From Punctularia strigosozonata HHB-11173 SS5 (taxonomy: Eukaryota; Basidiomycota; Agaricomycetes; Corticiales; Punctulariaceae), in the NCBI RefSeq assembly GCF_000264995.1, contig NW_006767433.1:3898209-3962208 (forward strand): DNA of 64,000 nt, in the 5' to 3' direction. Each line of letters opens with the position of its first letter. The first letter of the stretch is position 1. Below, one piece after another: positions 46,592 through 58,178 of the stretch. The position numbers were made by a program, and so were the translations under genes. The notes under the pieces were generated by a model, which saw only the letters and a list, made by a program, of their open reading frames with translations, searched no databases and had not been told where the DNA came from.

Positions 46592-49150
46592 CTAGAAGAT
46601 GCTGGGATCGGGGCCGTCGCGACCGCACCTTCCCCCGTTAGTGGAGGTTTTGGCATCGTCTTTGCAGCCGCAACCGCGTGAGCCTGCAAACTGCCGAATA
46701 TCATTAGCATTGAACTGAGATCGTATCCTGGATACACACTTCGCGAGCGCAGCAGCGTCTTCCGGCGGCGCCCCTCCAGTACCGACAAGTGTCTTGTGCC
46801 CGAAACTTGGAACACCCGCGCTCGTGACGACGTATAGGTAAGCCGGGCCTGGAGGATAAATCATAGGCGTCGGGGGACCCGTGACAATGAGCGTCTTCTT
46901 GTCCGCAGATAGGAACGATCTCAGCTGAACGAGACGTTGATCCATATGGACGCCGTGTGTCGAAAATCCGAGGTCGATGAGCGAAACTGAGTTTCGATCG
47001 GATGTAAGGAACTGGCACGGCAGGCTCCATAGTACGAGAACATACCAGTTACCGCAGTGACACCAGCCGGGAGAGTGACGGAAAGGCTGAAATTCTTGTT
47101 GTAAGGGATAGTGGCCGGGAGTCCTGTGGGCCGTCGAATAGATTAGGTGCGCTATATTGAAGTATCACTTTGCACATACCGGTGTACGAGGGCTGTGGTT
47201 GCGAGAGGTATGCAGGCGACAACCACTCTACACGGTACTCTGTGGCATACTTTACCGTCGAAACGTCGCCATTAGGGTTCGAGCCTGCAAGCATGATGCG
47301 CCCGTCCGGACTGGATGATGTGCTTCGTATCAGGAGGGAAAGAACGTGATGACGACAACGTACACTAAAGTCGCCACACTGTGGTACATTCTTGCTATGT
47401 TGGATGTAGGTAAACCGGCGGAAGAGAAACGCGAACCGGCAGGCGCAGAAGGGTCATATATGACGGGTGTGAATGCCGGCTTGTCACAAAGTATGACTTA
47501 GGGTTGTACTGGTCATGTGTTGAATTTGCTCACATTGTCTGCGTTAGATGCACCGATTTGATCGGCAACCTACGACAGGGAGACCGATTAGTATACGCAT
47601 TGTGTAAGCAGTGACCGAGTTACATTTCCATATCCAGCAGCCCCGGTTTGGGCGCCGTTGACGAGCAAGACGCGCATGTCCGGCAATAGTATCGGGTCCA
47701 CCATGATTCGCATGGTGGGCATAGATTCAACCTGCCAGCCGGCGGCGATCCCGGAGGTGGTGAGTTGCATGCGCACACATTGCTTGGATGTCGGGCTTTG
47801 AGAGGAGAATGATGTTGGTGCATTCTGGTCATTGAGCGTCGATCCTCCACAAATCACGACCTCGGGAGTATAGTTGTTTGCGGGGGTTAGCGGGAGAAGG
47901 AAACCGGCGGCAGAGAACGGCGAGCTAAATAGAAGGTGTCACTGGATGATCATCAATTATAGATGAACGATACGGACGTAACACGGACCCCGTTAGGAAG
48001 GTTAGGCAAGCGGTTTTCCGTGTTTGTGCGCCAGTTGAATATCATGGCCTGCGTGTTGGCCGCAATAAAAAGTGTACCATCTGGCAGAACAAATATAATC
48101 GGGAAGTGATTCCCATTGAGCGTGTCCTTCAGAAACTGGAACGAAATTCAACCAGGCATCACTATAACGGGAGCCCTAGGCAAACCTGGCTGGGAATCTG
48201 AACTCCGTTGAAACCGTTGATGTTCTTCGGTGGGAAGAATTCGTAGCTTGGGTTATTCATGCCCGCATTGTTGATAAACCTTATATCTGTTGTTAATTTA
48301 CGTCTTCTCGTCGTCGACCTCGTTTCGATACTCACCCACCACCAAGCGATCCGCCAAAGATAAACACCGATCCATCGTCAAGACGGCTAGCGCTGGGATA
48401 CCACCGATTGGACGTGAGATGGATCGAGGGCGTCTCGATGATGTCACATTGGTCATCGGTGCAGGCATTGAACATCCTTATGGCCTGTAGCCCATTCTGG
48501 TCGGCTGTGGATGTTTTGTTGGGGTGAAATTTCATTAGAGCAACAATATGACTCACGAGCTTCGTTGGTAAACTCGGCAGGGTTGCCTCCTGTGCTCAGC
48601 TTCTTGACAGTCAGTTTCCTTCCAAAATCCACTCCAGAAGCTGACTCACCAATGTTCCATTGCTTAGGTGTGCCCCAGCCGCGCACCTGCTATTCGTCAG
48701 CAGAGGTACGCGTGGTAGGCAGCTCGCAATTCTCAATTACCAACTGTCGCTCAGAGGGTGGAGAGGACGGATAGCATCGGTTGTAAGATCGTACTCGACG
48801 CTCCAAGCAAGGTGGCCATTCCCATCTGAAAGAGGATTGTGTTCGACCTTAATGGGTTGTAGTATCAGGCACTACGGCAGACCCCGGAACGGCACCGTTA
48901 TACCTTATCATATATGATAGCCTTAGTCTCGGAGACCACAGCAAGTTGCTGTCCGGCCACGCCTGTCGTCCTGAGTCGACAACGCATCAGGTTCGTAATC
49001 CAAACACGAAGTACCGTTTCCATACCCATGTTGGGAGAGAGACCAAGTACCAGACACAAACGCACGGGCCGCATGCTGATGTGGGGTCGACTTCGCAGCT
49101 GCAATGAGCAGGGATCCGGGGAAATATACGAACTGCAGGAGGGATCGCAT
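46592..49150 (-). CDS. Secreted copper radical oxidase, glyoxal-oxidase type, AA5 (619 aa)
   Basis: Exons: 49150-49026, 48970-48904, 48847-48741, 48689-48650, 48599-48557, 48504-48336, 48279-48186, 48135-47978, 47924-47624, 47569-47534, 47479-47364, 47310-47180, 47123-47046, 46986-46592. These enzymes oxidise aldehydes or alcohols and release H2O2. A signal peptide is present (LLQFVYFPGSLLIAAA). The active-site set is complete: Cys100 (DSWC), thioether partner Tyr163 (RWYPSASR), Tyr412-His413 (RMYHSVATL) and His499 (FSTHGVHMDQ). Beta-propeller blocks are SRLDDGSVFIFGG, FPIIFVLPDGTLFIAA and PEVVICGGSTLND. The last 60 residues past GTGGAPPEDAAAL are unlike the family's usual end, so a further intron is possible. 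Confidence 0.85.
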
Positions 49151-51904
49151 ATTGTGCGTTGATCTAATGGATAGCAAGTCTCAAGCTGCATCTTTTATAA
49201 CGTGGTTGACGAGGATGCAGGTCCGGAGAAGATCGTGTCAGATGTGTACGGATGGGTTCAATTGCGAACATTACGTGCCGCATGGTCGTGTCCCTCCTCG
49301 CTACCTCCACAAGCTGCATAAGTCGCGCGCGGCGAGGCTGTCTTCCATACTGTTCCCTCGTTAGCACGTATCACGGAGGCGATAACATAGATGTTCTCAG
49401 CTTGTTGTTATAGATGATGGAACTCATCCACCATATGGGGTAGGATGGTTTGTTAGATCGCCGGCAGCGTAACGAGCAGCTCGGGCAGTAGGAGAACCAT
49501 CAGGGAGTTGGACATCTTTCCAGATGCAGTGGCGTCCGTAGTAACGTGCGGAACCACTGCCAACCAGGGAAATGTTGTGCACGTAACGCCCCACTACGGC
49601 CGGAAGGTGGCCGCCATGTCCGAGTATGGTAGTCGCTTTGCATTACCGCGTTAGGTGCGAGATCCGTTGTGCAACCTGAAGCAAGGCGACGCGGCATAGA
49701 CAACACTGGCTGCCCGTGAGGCGTGCCGAAATGCATGGGTATGAATCAGGATCCTAGCGCCGTATCACGAGCAATGCAGTGAGAAAGAATGACAAGGAGC
49801 CAACGGATGCGCTGAACGATGTACGGCTTCACTCTCAAGACGCAGGTTTGGGAGTTGGCCCCTTTTCGGCAAAACGATCGAATAAGTCTGATCATTGAAT
49901 GCTGATGACCATTCGCATTGTAGACAGTACTCTATCTCTACATATACATATTAGACCGATGACATCTGAGGAGGTACGAAACGGCTTAGACGCGCCTGTG
50001 GACGTCTTCGACGTGATGCATCATCGTGCTGAGAATAACAAATGGCCCCGTCGATGCTTCGCACGAGGGATTTGAATCGCGCATCCTGGACGTAGGACGC
50101 TGTATAGTGTCAATGCATTCAGTACGACAGTTCCCGTGGAAAGCGGACAGATGTACGTATACACGACCATCTACGGGCGCATCGAGACGTCATTGGTTCA
50201 TTCGCATCTCTGGAGTCACCAACAATCTTGGGCGCTTGATGCTTGGAGACCCAGCTATTATTGCATGCAACACCTCCGACCTGTCCTGTAAAGAAAAAAT
50301 GTTGTCACTGACGGTAATATCGTATGGCTGGAGGTGCCTGACAACATAGAGTTGAGGGTATTGATATGGATGATGTCAACGTTGGACGTATGCGCAGAGA
50401 AACCGCCCGCAGCTATCGCCGTGCCACAGGATTGCGAAAGTCATAAGACCAAAAGGGAACGGACCGAACGGTACAATACTTGCACGACAGCTTCCATATT
50501 TCACGTTTCCCGGACGTCGATCATTGCCTGACATGCTGGGAGAACTCGCGAGCAAACTTTCCGGCCGGAGACAGACGCTGGTCCTCGGAGAACCTCGAGT
50601 GAAGTCGACATTGACATGACTCGAGCACAGGCACAACCAGCGGAAACAGCGTCATTCCGTGCGCACTCCGTCGGGTTACTGGCGACGATGTGAGGCATAC
50701 GTAGTCATGCGGCGTGTTCTCACGGTGACCCATTGTACAAGAGGCTGTGGATCTCACCTTCCGGTCTACATCCGCATATATGGCTGGGTTTCAACCAACG
50801 CACAATCCAAATCTGCTTCATCGGGCTTTAGCTTCACTAGATTACCCGTGCTCGACTGGTCTGTGAATTCAGGGACACCGACAACTACGAAATCCGCCAA
50901 AGTATGAAGACCACAGACCCGCGAATCATACATTGCTCCTTGGCTGCCGGTCCGCGGTCACGATATATGAGAGCACAGATGGGCCAAACTATTGTGGAAA
51001 AGGGTGCAAAGATCCGGCGCGTCTGTGCCTGGAACAATTGCTTGTAGGTGCACCGCGCTAGTGAAAGTGACGTTCATCAGACTCCCTCCCAATCCTCGTT
51101 TCTAGTAGTATACAGCGCGACAGTCGAATGAGCCAATCCTCCGAGTCTCAATATCAAGTCCGATTAATCGTTGGTTTCTCCTCAGACCAGTGCTGCACTT
51201 GCTCGGATATGTCGGAGCTGCTATCCTGGTCGACAGCTTACTATTCTTGCTGATCATTCCTGTCAAAGCCATGTCTTCCAGTGCACCAACTTTCGAAGAC
51301 GCCTACAAGTATCACAGTCCGATCAGCCATATTTCCGTTGACTGGCAACAAACCCCGGTCGTTATTCGGGTAGTCAACTTTCCGTGGATTATCCTGCCTT
51401 TCTTTATCGGAGCGACCTCGGTTATGTCTGGCTGGCACAAGACTAGTTCGGGACCTAGCGTTCTTGAGCACGAATAGGCGCGAATATGATCCGTCATAGG
51501 GATTGAGCCCGGTCCACCCCCTTTTTCGTCATGGTATTTCCTGAACAAGATCTCCAGCGGGAGAATTAGCCTCCATTGTTGTCTAGATAAGATCGAAGCG
51601 GTCGTCACAAGTCACCGTATGCGTCTTCTGCCCTGTTAGTTCATTAGCGGATGGCAACCTCCGGCCAAGATGCTTCCTCCGGAGGTATGTCCTAGGAATT
51701 CGGGACCGCGGCACGCACGAAAATGGCTACCTGACGCTTCACACATGACGACTTACGCCATCTCAGTTGTCAGTCATGCTAAATGGTACGTTGTCTGAAA
51801 TAGCTACCACACCATGGCTGACTTGACAGGTATATAAGACCAAGCTTGCGCGGTGTTGGACCACGGACAAACCGTCGTTCAGCACGCACTTGTGGTGATT
51901 GAAG
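49151..51904. other. Long stretch without a recognised gene
   Basis: About 2.75 kb between the copper radical oxidase and the first tandem AA9 gene. It holds the promoters of both. Several short frames exist (for example 50026-50349 and 51190-51477 on plus). Only 51190-51477 has membrane-like composition and is listed separately. No terminal repeats or transposase motifs were seen. Confidence 0.45.
51190..51477 (+). CDS. Unrecognised hydrophobic open frame, possible last exon
   Basis: 95 codons with two strongly hydrophobic segments (GYVGAAILVDSLLFLLIIPV and VVNFPWIILPFFIGATSVM) separated by a polar loop. An AG lies just upstream in a pyrimidine-rich context (TTTCTCCTCAG), so it could be the last exon of a small membrane protein, but no convincing upstream exon was found. 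No family was recognised. It may also be chance. Confidence 0.2.
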   Translation: MLHLLGYVGAAILVDSLLFLLIIPVKAMSSSAPTFEDAYKYHSPISHISVDWQQTPVVIRVVNFPWIILPFFIGATSVMSGWHKTSSGPSVLEHE

Positions 51905-52941
51905 ATGAAGGCCTTTGCTCTTAGCGCACCCTTTGTTCTGGCCTCTTTGGCTAGTGCTCACTGTGCGCCCTGTGCTTCAGCGTGGGGCTATAACTAACTG
52001 TCGCTGTCCTTAAGATACTTTCCCGGATTTCATTAACTCCGGGGCCGTGGCAGCAGACTGGCAGTTTGTTCGCGAGACTGCAAATCACTACAGCAATGGA
52101 CCAGTGAGCATGTCCCTCTTAATGAGATCGCACTAAATACCCAGTTGACGCTTTACCGTAGGTGACTGACGTTACGAGCGACGCCATTCGTTGCTACGAA
52201 CTCGATAATACTGTCGCAGGCAACACGCAGACTGTCACTGTCTCCGCAGGCGATACCGTTGGCTTCAAAGCCAATGGTGCGATTTATCACCCGGGGGTAA
52301 ATGCCTCCTTTTGTGGCCCAATGCCTCGCCTATTGACCACGACATGGGCAGTACCTGTCAGCGTATATGACGCCTGCATCTCCCGCTGCGAACTCAAACG
52401 AGGCCGGCCTCGGCCAGACCTGGTTCAAGATCTGGGAGGATCCGCCTGTGTTCACGCCGGGAGAAGGCCTTGTCTTCCCTTCGCAGAGTACGCGGCTGCT
52501 TAACTTTTGGGGAAAACATGCCCTAAGTGCTCCGCGCGAAATAGGTATCCAGGAGTTCACAGTCACAATCCCCAAGAGTCTCCCAAGCGGACAGTACTTG
52601 ATTCGCGGTGAACAGATTGCCCTTCATGGTAAGCTCCGTGCGCTGAACGACTCCTACTTACGGAAACTGATTCTATCTTGATAGTCGCCGAGTCGTACGG
52701 AGGTGCCCAATTTTACATTGGTTGCGCACAAGTCAACGTGGTCAACGGGGGCAACGGCACTCCAGGGCCTACGGTCTCGTTCCCTGGGGCTTACACTGGA
52801 TATGAGCCTGGAATCCTCATCGTGAGTGTCTTTGATAGCATTCCTGTGGAACGAATTAACTCCTACCCACAGAACATTTACAATCTTCCGAGCAACTATA
52901 CAGGATACACCTCCCCTGGTCCCGCAGTTTGGAACCAGTGA
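51905..52941 (+). CDS. AA9 lytic polysaccharide monooxygenase, tandem copy 1 (235 aa)
   Basis: Exons: 51905-51962, 52015-52103, 52162-52296, 52352-52487, 52545-52628, 52685-52821, 52873-52941. These secreted copper enzymes cut cellulose or hemicellulose oxidatively. The 18-residue signal peptide MKAFALSAPFVLASLASA is followed by His, the N-terminal copper ligand (HYTFPDFINSG). The second ligand is His92 in YHPGYLSAYM, and the axial pair is Gln176/Tyr178 in GGAQFYIGCAQ. The C-terminus PGPAVWNQ is typical; no CBM1 or linker follows. Exon lengths nearly equal those of the 54425 copy, so the two are tandem duplicates. Confidence 0.92.
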
Positions 52942-53452
52942 TCCTATATTATGGTCGGACAGTTGGAGTGCGCTTTGTGCTTGGCTGCTTGTTATATGTA
53001 ATGGTCGACATGCGGATTTGTTGACTGAACTTGTCGCGCGTACATTACCTGAGCTTCGCTCACAGCCCGTAATTAGTAAGCATCGCTAACCGTGGCTGTG
53101 TTTGTAGGTTCAATCCCCGATTTAGTTCTCCGACTTGAAAACAAAACGACGAACGTGCACGGTAAACGGCAGACATACATCGTAGATTCTACGCAAACTT
53201 TACTGAGTATGTACATGATTTGTTGTGCTACGGCGGTGCAAGCGAAGGTGGGTCGGCGGGACCCCCCCCCTTTCCTCTAGTGAAATAAGTACATCCAAAA
53301 TCAGACTAAATGCGACTGGCCACCGAGTATCAGACCGGTTCTGCATGTCCAGGCTCCAGGACACCTTCACTAGACAGTGCATATAATATAACGACCGTTG
53401 TATGCATCGATCGCGCACTCACAGGACACCAGAGGTGACGGAATACGAGGTA

Positions 53453-53471
53453 CTGTACTTTTACGACCGTA
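53453..53471 (+). repeat. Left terminal inverted repeat of the MITE
   Basis: 19 bases, reverse complement of 53696-53714 without mismatch. Confidence 0.88.
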
Positions 53472-53554
53472 AGTTCGTCCCGCGTCCCCGGGGCACCCGA
53501 ACCGAATTTATTGTCCCCTGTCCCCTGGCACTCCGAACCTCCGGGACATATTAT

Positions 53555-53617
53555 ATCTGACCGTGAGAGTCTTAAATCTGACCGTGTGATCAAGAAATCT
53601 GACCTCGTAAGCACGTG
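53555..53617. repeat. Three-unit 21-bp tandem repeat inside the MITE
   Basis: ATCTGACC recurs at 53555, 53576 and 53597, exactly 21 bp apart; the first two units also share the following GTG. Subterminal or internal repeats in DNA transposons can be transposase-binding sites; that role here is inference. Confidence 0.7.
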
Positions 53618-53695
53618 TCCCCCGGGCAGGCTGCGCGCGAACTTCCCACGGCCCCGAACTTGGGGTGTCCCCTGTTCCCCTCCGACCTTGGCCGA

Positions 53696-53714
53696 TACGG
53701 TCGTAAAAGTACAG
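53696..53714 (-). repeat. Right terminal inverted repeat of the MITE
   Basis: 19 bases ending AAAAGTACAG, perfect reverse complement of the left end. Confidence 0.88.
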
Positions 53715-54424
53715 GTATATCGGTCCGTGGGAAAAATATCATCAGCGAGCAACTCTTCCTCCTAAAAGTCCTGACACCACCTCTACATAGCAGAGCGCTG
53801 TAGCATGCCTTCAGGGATCATCACCGTCGTTGCAACTCCAGCTGCGGCTCATATTGCTTCTGTGCTCAGTATGATAGCATGCTGATCTGTTAGTAACGAC
53901 AATGAAACGAGCAATCGTCCGGACACTACAAACGGCTGGATGTCGGTCTCGTTGTTTCCGTGGTTGATCCTGTAAATCCGTCCGGAAATATTTCGGTATC
54001 GCTGACTTGGCACGAGATCAATGCATTGCCGGAGGCACAAACGCTTCGCTACTTCATGACTGTAGCCGCAAGTAGGTATCGTGTTGAGCCGGACAAGCTG
54101 CAGGTCGCTCTACTAAAACATCTGTATGCAGAACGTCAACAAGAACGCGTTGGTCCCGGGGTAATGGATTATGTTTTTCCACTGCTAGTTCTTCCGCATG
54201 TTCGGATCGCCACTTACCACAACTTCAAGTTGCCGTTTCCCGATATGCCGTGCTTCCTTCCTTCCTAACTGTAATCAGCAACCGTGATGACGCGTATCTG
54301 AGGCCACATTGTTACTTTAGCGTGCTTCTCTTCCTCCGATTTACGAAGAGGTGTAGACTATAAATGTGGATGCAACATTGATAATTCGGCAGCTCATCCT
54401 AAATTCAGGACGCTCTCAGCTAGC

Positions 54425-55463
54425 ATGAAGGCATTTACTATCGCCATCCCTATTGCTACGGCTGCGTCCTTGGTCTCGGCACACTGTAAGTATCAGTGGG
54501 TTGAAGACAAGCCAGGCTGACGATGTCGATCCAGACACGTTCCCGGACTTGATAATCTCTGGCTCTGTCTCAAGCGACTGGGAATATGTTCGTGAAACGG
54601 CGAACCATTACAGCCAAGGCCCGGTTCGCTGTTCTTTTCTGCTTCGAAAATGCATTTATTGAGCTTTATCAATTTCCCTGAAGGTGACCGACGTCACTAG
54701 TGAAGCCCTTCGCTGCTACGAGCTCGATGACACAGTTGCAGACAACACGCAGACCGCGACCGTCTCTGCGGGATCGACCGTTGGTTTCCAAGCGGACCAG
54801 GCGATATACCACCCCGGCGTAAGCTCCCAGTCCGCTAATGCATACGCGCGGCTAAATGAAGGTTTCGAAGTATTTCTCCGTTTACATGAGCCCTGCATCG
54901 CCATCTGCCAACTCCACCGCTGCTGGCACCGGAGCTACCTGGTTTAAGATTTGGGAAGATGCGCCGGTCTACGAATCAGGAACGGGGCTCGTTTTCCCCT
55001 CCCAGAGTATGCTTCCGTTGCATTAGTGTTCAGTGTTCAGTGATTGATCACGTTTCATAGCTGAGATTTCCTTCACTTTTACAATTCCGAAGAGCCTCCC
55101 CAGCGGCCAATATCTCATTCGCGGCGAACAAATCGCATTGCATTGTAAGTCTCGACGTCAAAACTGTCGATTTTTGTGACATTGAGCCTTTGAACCCGCC
55201 TAGCCGCAAGCAGCTTTGGAGGCGCTCAGTTCTATATCGGCTGCGCCCAAGTCAACGTCGTCAATGGCGGCAACGGCACGCCGAGCCCAACGGTCTCCAT
55301 TCCCGGTGTTTACACGGGCAACGAGCCTGGTATCCTCATTGTGAGTAGTGTGCCTTCTCCCTTCATAAAATACGCGAGCTGATAATGGCCCGCACAGAAT
55401 ATTTATAATCTTCCCTCCGACTACACTTATGTTTCGCCTGGACCGGCTGTATGGAACCAGTGA
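54425..55463 (+). CDS. AA9 lytic polysaccharide monooxygenase, tandem copy 2 (235 aa)
   Basis: Exons: 54425-54485, 54535-54623, 54684-54818, 54871-55006, 55061-55144, 55204-55340, 55398-55463. The 19-residue signal peptide MKAFTIAIPIATAASLVSA is followed by ligand His (HYTFPDLIISG). YHPG-YFSVYMSPASPSANS carries the second His; GGAQFYIGCAQVNVVNGG carries the Gln/Tyr axial pair. Five of seven exons equal copy 1 in length and the protein has the same length and ending (PGPAVWNQ), so duplication is clear. The intron donors GTTCGC (after exon 2) and acceptor GAAG (before exon 3) are weaker than in copy 1. No cellulose-binding module. Confidence 0.9.
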
Positions 55464-55621
55464 TGGAACAGGAAACTGAGAAGGACTGGGTTTTGTGCGT
55501 TGGGTATCAACGTTCGCGCATCCCGATCCTCCATCGTTGCTGATCCCACGAGCCGCACTGTTCACTTCTTCCACGTGTGCCCAAACCGCTCTGTTATCAT
55601 GATGCCTAGTTTCTCGAGGAG

Positions 55622-57666
55622 CTATTGAGTCTTTGCCTTGATGAGTCCCGCCATAATGTCGAAGCTGTTCCCATCAGGTTGCAGATCGATGAAACCTTCG
55701 TTGCCGCCGGACCATCCCGTTCTCTCAGGGATCGTCCGCAACCGACCATCTTCAGCCAAACCGACTATGCGGACTTTGCGCGATGGCGTGACCGTGGTCA
55801 ACTCTACCAGTTGGTCTCTGCAAGCAAAGGCACTTGAGTCTCGGGTTTGGTCATGAAAAACGACACTTACGAGTGAAGCCAGCGATCCAGATACAAGTCG
55901 ATGAATGAGTCGAAAGAACCGCGATCGTTGACAAATTGGCACCACATGGCCTCAAACTTGGCGAGGATAACCGCGAGACTGCGCTCCATCGTCAGGTGTT
56001 CGCTAATCACGGCATCCGGTGGTAATAACTGCGCCAAAGACATGATCGGCGGCGAATTAAGTATGTTCGTCCCGCTTCCTGCCAGGAGTTGGTCCATTCA
56101 GTGTATCTGATTCGACCGTGCAGATGTAGGGCGGCTTACCTATGACAATTTCAACCTTGTCTCCGGTAAGACACGTATTAATTAATATTCCCCCAAGTTT
56201 CTTGCGGTCTTGATCTCGAGGACCAACGACCGCGTAAATGTCGTTCGGCCATTTGAGCCGAATCTTTTCCCCCCATGCTTGGCCGTTGGCCGATGACATC
56301 TCTCGGCATGCCTCAACGATTGCCAGACCAAACAGGTACTGCACAAAGACTAGTTTTTGGGGTGGGAGCCTAGAAAGCGAGACACGAAGAAGCAAAGAAA
56401 ACTGCAGACATCCTGCGGGAGATAGCCAAGTGTTTGATCCGCGACCTCGTCCGACGAGCTGGTGCGACGCGATCGAGAGTAACGGCGACGGAAGCGAGTT
56501 CAGCATGGCTGGGTTCCTTCATATTCCACCCAAGTCAGCGTGGCGACTAAACAAAGCATAATGACTCACCTATCAATCATCGTCTGCGTACTAGTTACGA
56601 CTTCGCCATAGATCAGGGCTTCCCCGTGTCCCCATTCGTCGACTGGTTCCGGGACCGTGAATTTCGACCGGTACTCTTTCAAACATCGGAAGAAGTCCGT
56701 GCAGCCGAACAGCGGCGTCGCACTGGACGGGGGGATAGACCCGTGAGGCTCAATAACTATGTGTTTTGGCTGCCAGGTGTCAGGATCGGGAAATTGGTAT
56801 AATCCACCGGTTCTACCAAGGTCTAGCAGTCGGTCGCGTTCGGTTGAGGGCCAAAAGTGGAATGTGTCGTTTGAGTCCTTCAATATCACTGGCGCGGAGT
56901 CTCCTTCGTGGCGGATTTTGAGAGCCTCAAAGACAGAATGAACGATGTGAGGCTTCCAGGGAGCGCACATGAGCAGCTGCGGCAGCGGATGATGGACAGC
57001 GCTGGTTGCATCTGGGTGGTGCTGTGGAAGACGCAGGCCTAGGCCGATGAGAGTTGCGCGAAGAATGGATAACTTCTGTTCGTCCGACCTTCTCTCTTCA
57101 TCGGATGCCTGATCCAGGCTCAATGACCAGATGGCGGCTTTGCCGTTCTCCACCTCGAGATCTACAGCGATCGCTGCTCCGCTGTCCCCGCCACTCAATC
57201 GAGCCATGACTTCTTGATTTTCCGCACCGTCTATGATCCCTGAGTTTGCAACCAGTAAGCCGTCCAAAGACTGTCGCGGAACACCGTCACGAGATAGAAC
57301 ATCCACGGATAGAACACGGAGGGAATCCGGCTGCAATGAATCGAAGGTCAAGATATAATCTGATAGCCTGATCGATCCTGGTGGTCCAAGATAAAGTATG
57401 CTCCCTCGCCGTTGGAGGCTTGCGCCGATTGCAAGAAGCCTACCCCCAGATTTGACGTACTGCGAGATCAATGAAGTAGTTTCAGGCCGGGATGAGGTTG
57501 GAAGGACCAGCAATGCGCATGAAGCGGCCCACGGCTGGGTCGCTAGCGACTGAGCTGATATGTTCTGAACGGCGTAATTGGGAGCCAGTATGTTCTTCAA
57601 TGTAGACCGAATCCAATTGACGGACGCAGGGAGCACATTCGGTCCTGAATAGACAAGAACATTCAT
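55622..57666 (-). CDS. BPL1: Biotin-protein ligase (holocarboxylase synthetase), Bpl1 (625 aa)
   Basis: Exons: 57666-56570, 56516-56140, 56078-55871, 55817-55622. It attaches biotin to carboxylases (acetyl-CoA, pyruvate). The N-terminal half is the glutamine-amidotransferase-like regulatory domain of eukaryotic ligases (MNVLVYSGPNVLP, LVLPTSSRPETTSLISQYV). The catalytic domain has GEVVTSTQTMID, GRGRGSNTWLSP (biotinyl-AMP loop) and RLKWPNDIYA with the key Lys. The C-terminal SH3-like domain is VRIVGLAEDGRL, DLQPDGNSFDIMAGLIK. An in-frame ATG at 57759 would add 31 Arg/Ser/Leu residues without acids, resembling a mitochondrial presequence. I give the conserved inner start. Confidence 0.88.
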
Positions 57667-58178
57667 GTTGAATGTCCTAGATATGCTTCGGGTGACTCTA
57701 CAAGGTGGTAGTAGTAGGAGATTACGAGCACATGAGCAAGAACGGCCCACATACCTCAAATTTTTACGGCTTCAGTAGGCTCGTGGCCCATACAGCAAGC
57801 AATCCACCCGGGACGCTCTATGTGACACATACAAGTCTGGTAACGAATGTGCCCGTAAGGTCAAGGCGAAGCCGGACGCGGGATGTTTCTGCCCGGATCG
57901 TGGGAAGGCTAGATCACATAGTATACCAGGGTACAGTATACTTACCGTTGCGGTCGCTCCAACTCCGACGTTTGCAACTTGCTGAGCCCCTTCGTCGTGT
58001 CAGTGACTGCATGTACTCAGATCTAGGCTGAAAGAACTTCAACGACTGGCCTCGAACAGCCCGTCGACCTTGTCTACTCACCGGGCCATACGCTGTACGG
58101 GGGCACAGACCCAATCTCGGGGACTCCGTTCAACGATCCCTCTGCTCCGTCGGACCACCTGTGCATCGGTCATACGCG
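57667..58178. other. Divergent intergenic region (BPL1 / RPC34)
   Basis: 512 bp between the conserved start of BPL1 and the RPC34 start (419 bp if BPL1 starts at 57759). Presumably both promoters; nothing else seen. Confidence 0.5.

Larger units (their letters stand above)
53450..53717. mobile_element. Non-autonomous DNA transposon (MITE) with 19-bp terminal inverted repeats
   Basis: The element proper is 53453-53714 (262 bp). Its ends are perfect 19-bp inverted repeats beginning CTGTACTTTTACGACC, flanked on both sides by GTA, a possible 3-bp target duplication (53450-53452 and 53715-53717). It encodes no transposase. Inside is a 21-bp periodic repeat and GC-rich segments. The perfect terminal repeats suggest recent activity. 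The superfamily is unclear: a 3-bp duplication fits CACTA or PIF/Harbinger, but the ends do not start with CACTA. No second copy was seen in this window. Confidence 0.8.
52942..54424. other. Intergenic region between tandem AA9 genes
   Basis: About 1.5 kb. It contains the MITE at 53453-53714. The rest, including a 102-codon plus-strand frame at 53960-54268 with no recognisable domain, carries nothing I can identify. Confidence 0.5.

Noticed and set aside
50056-50090. tRNA-like T-loop string (GATTTGAATC) considered as part of a tRNA gene
   Set aside because: The flanking bases do not pair into a T-stem or acceptor stem on either strand.
53330-53752. 140-codon minus-strand frame
   Set aside because: It runs through the whole MITE including both terminal repeats, so it is not a gene.
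53960-54268. 102-codon plus-strand frame between the AA9 genes
   Set aside because: No recognisable domain or secretion signal and no splice context.
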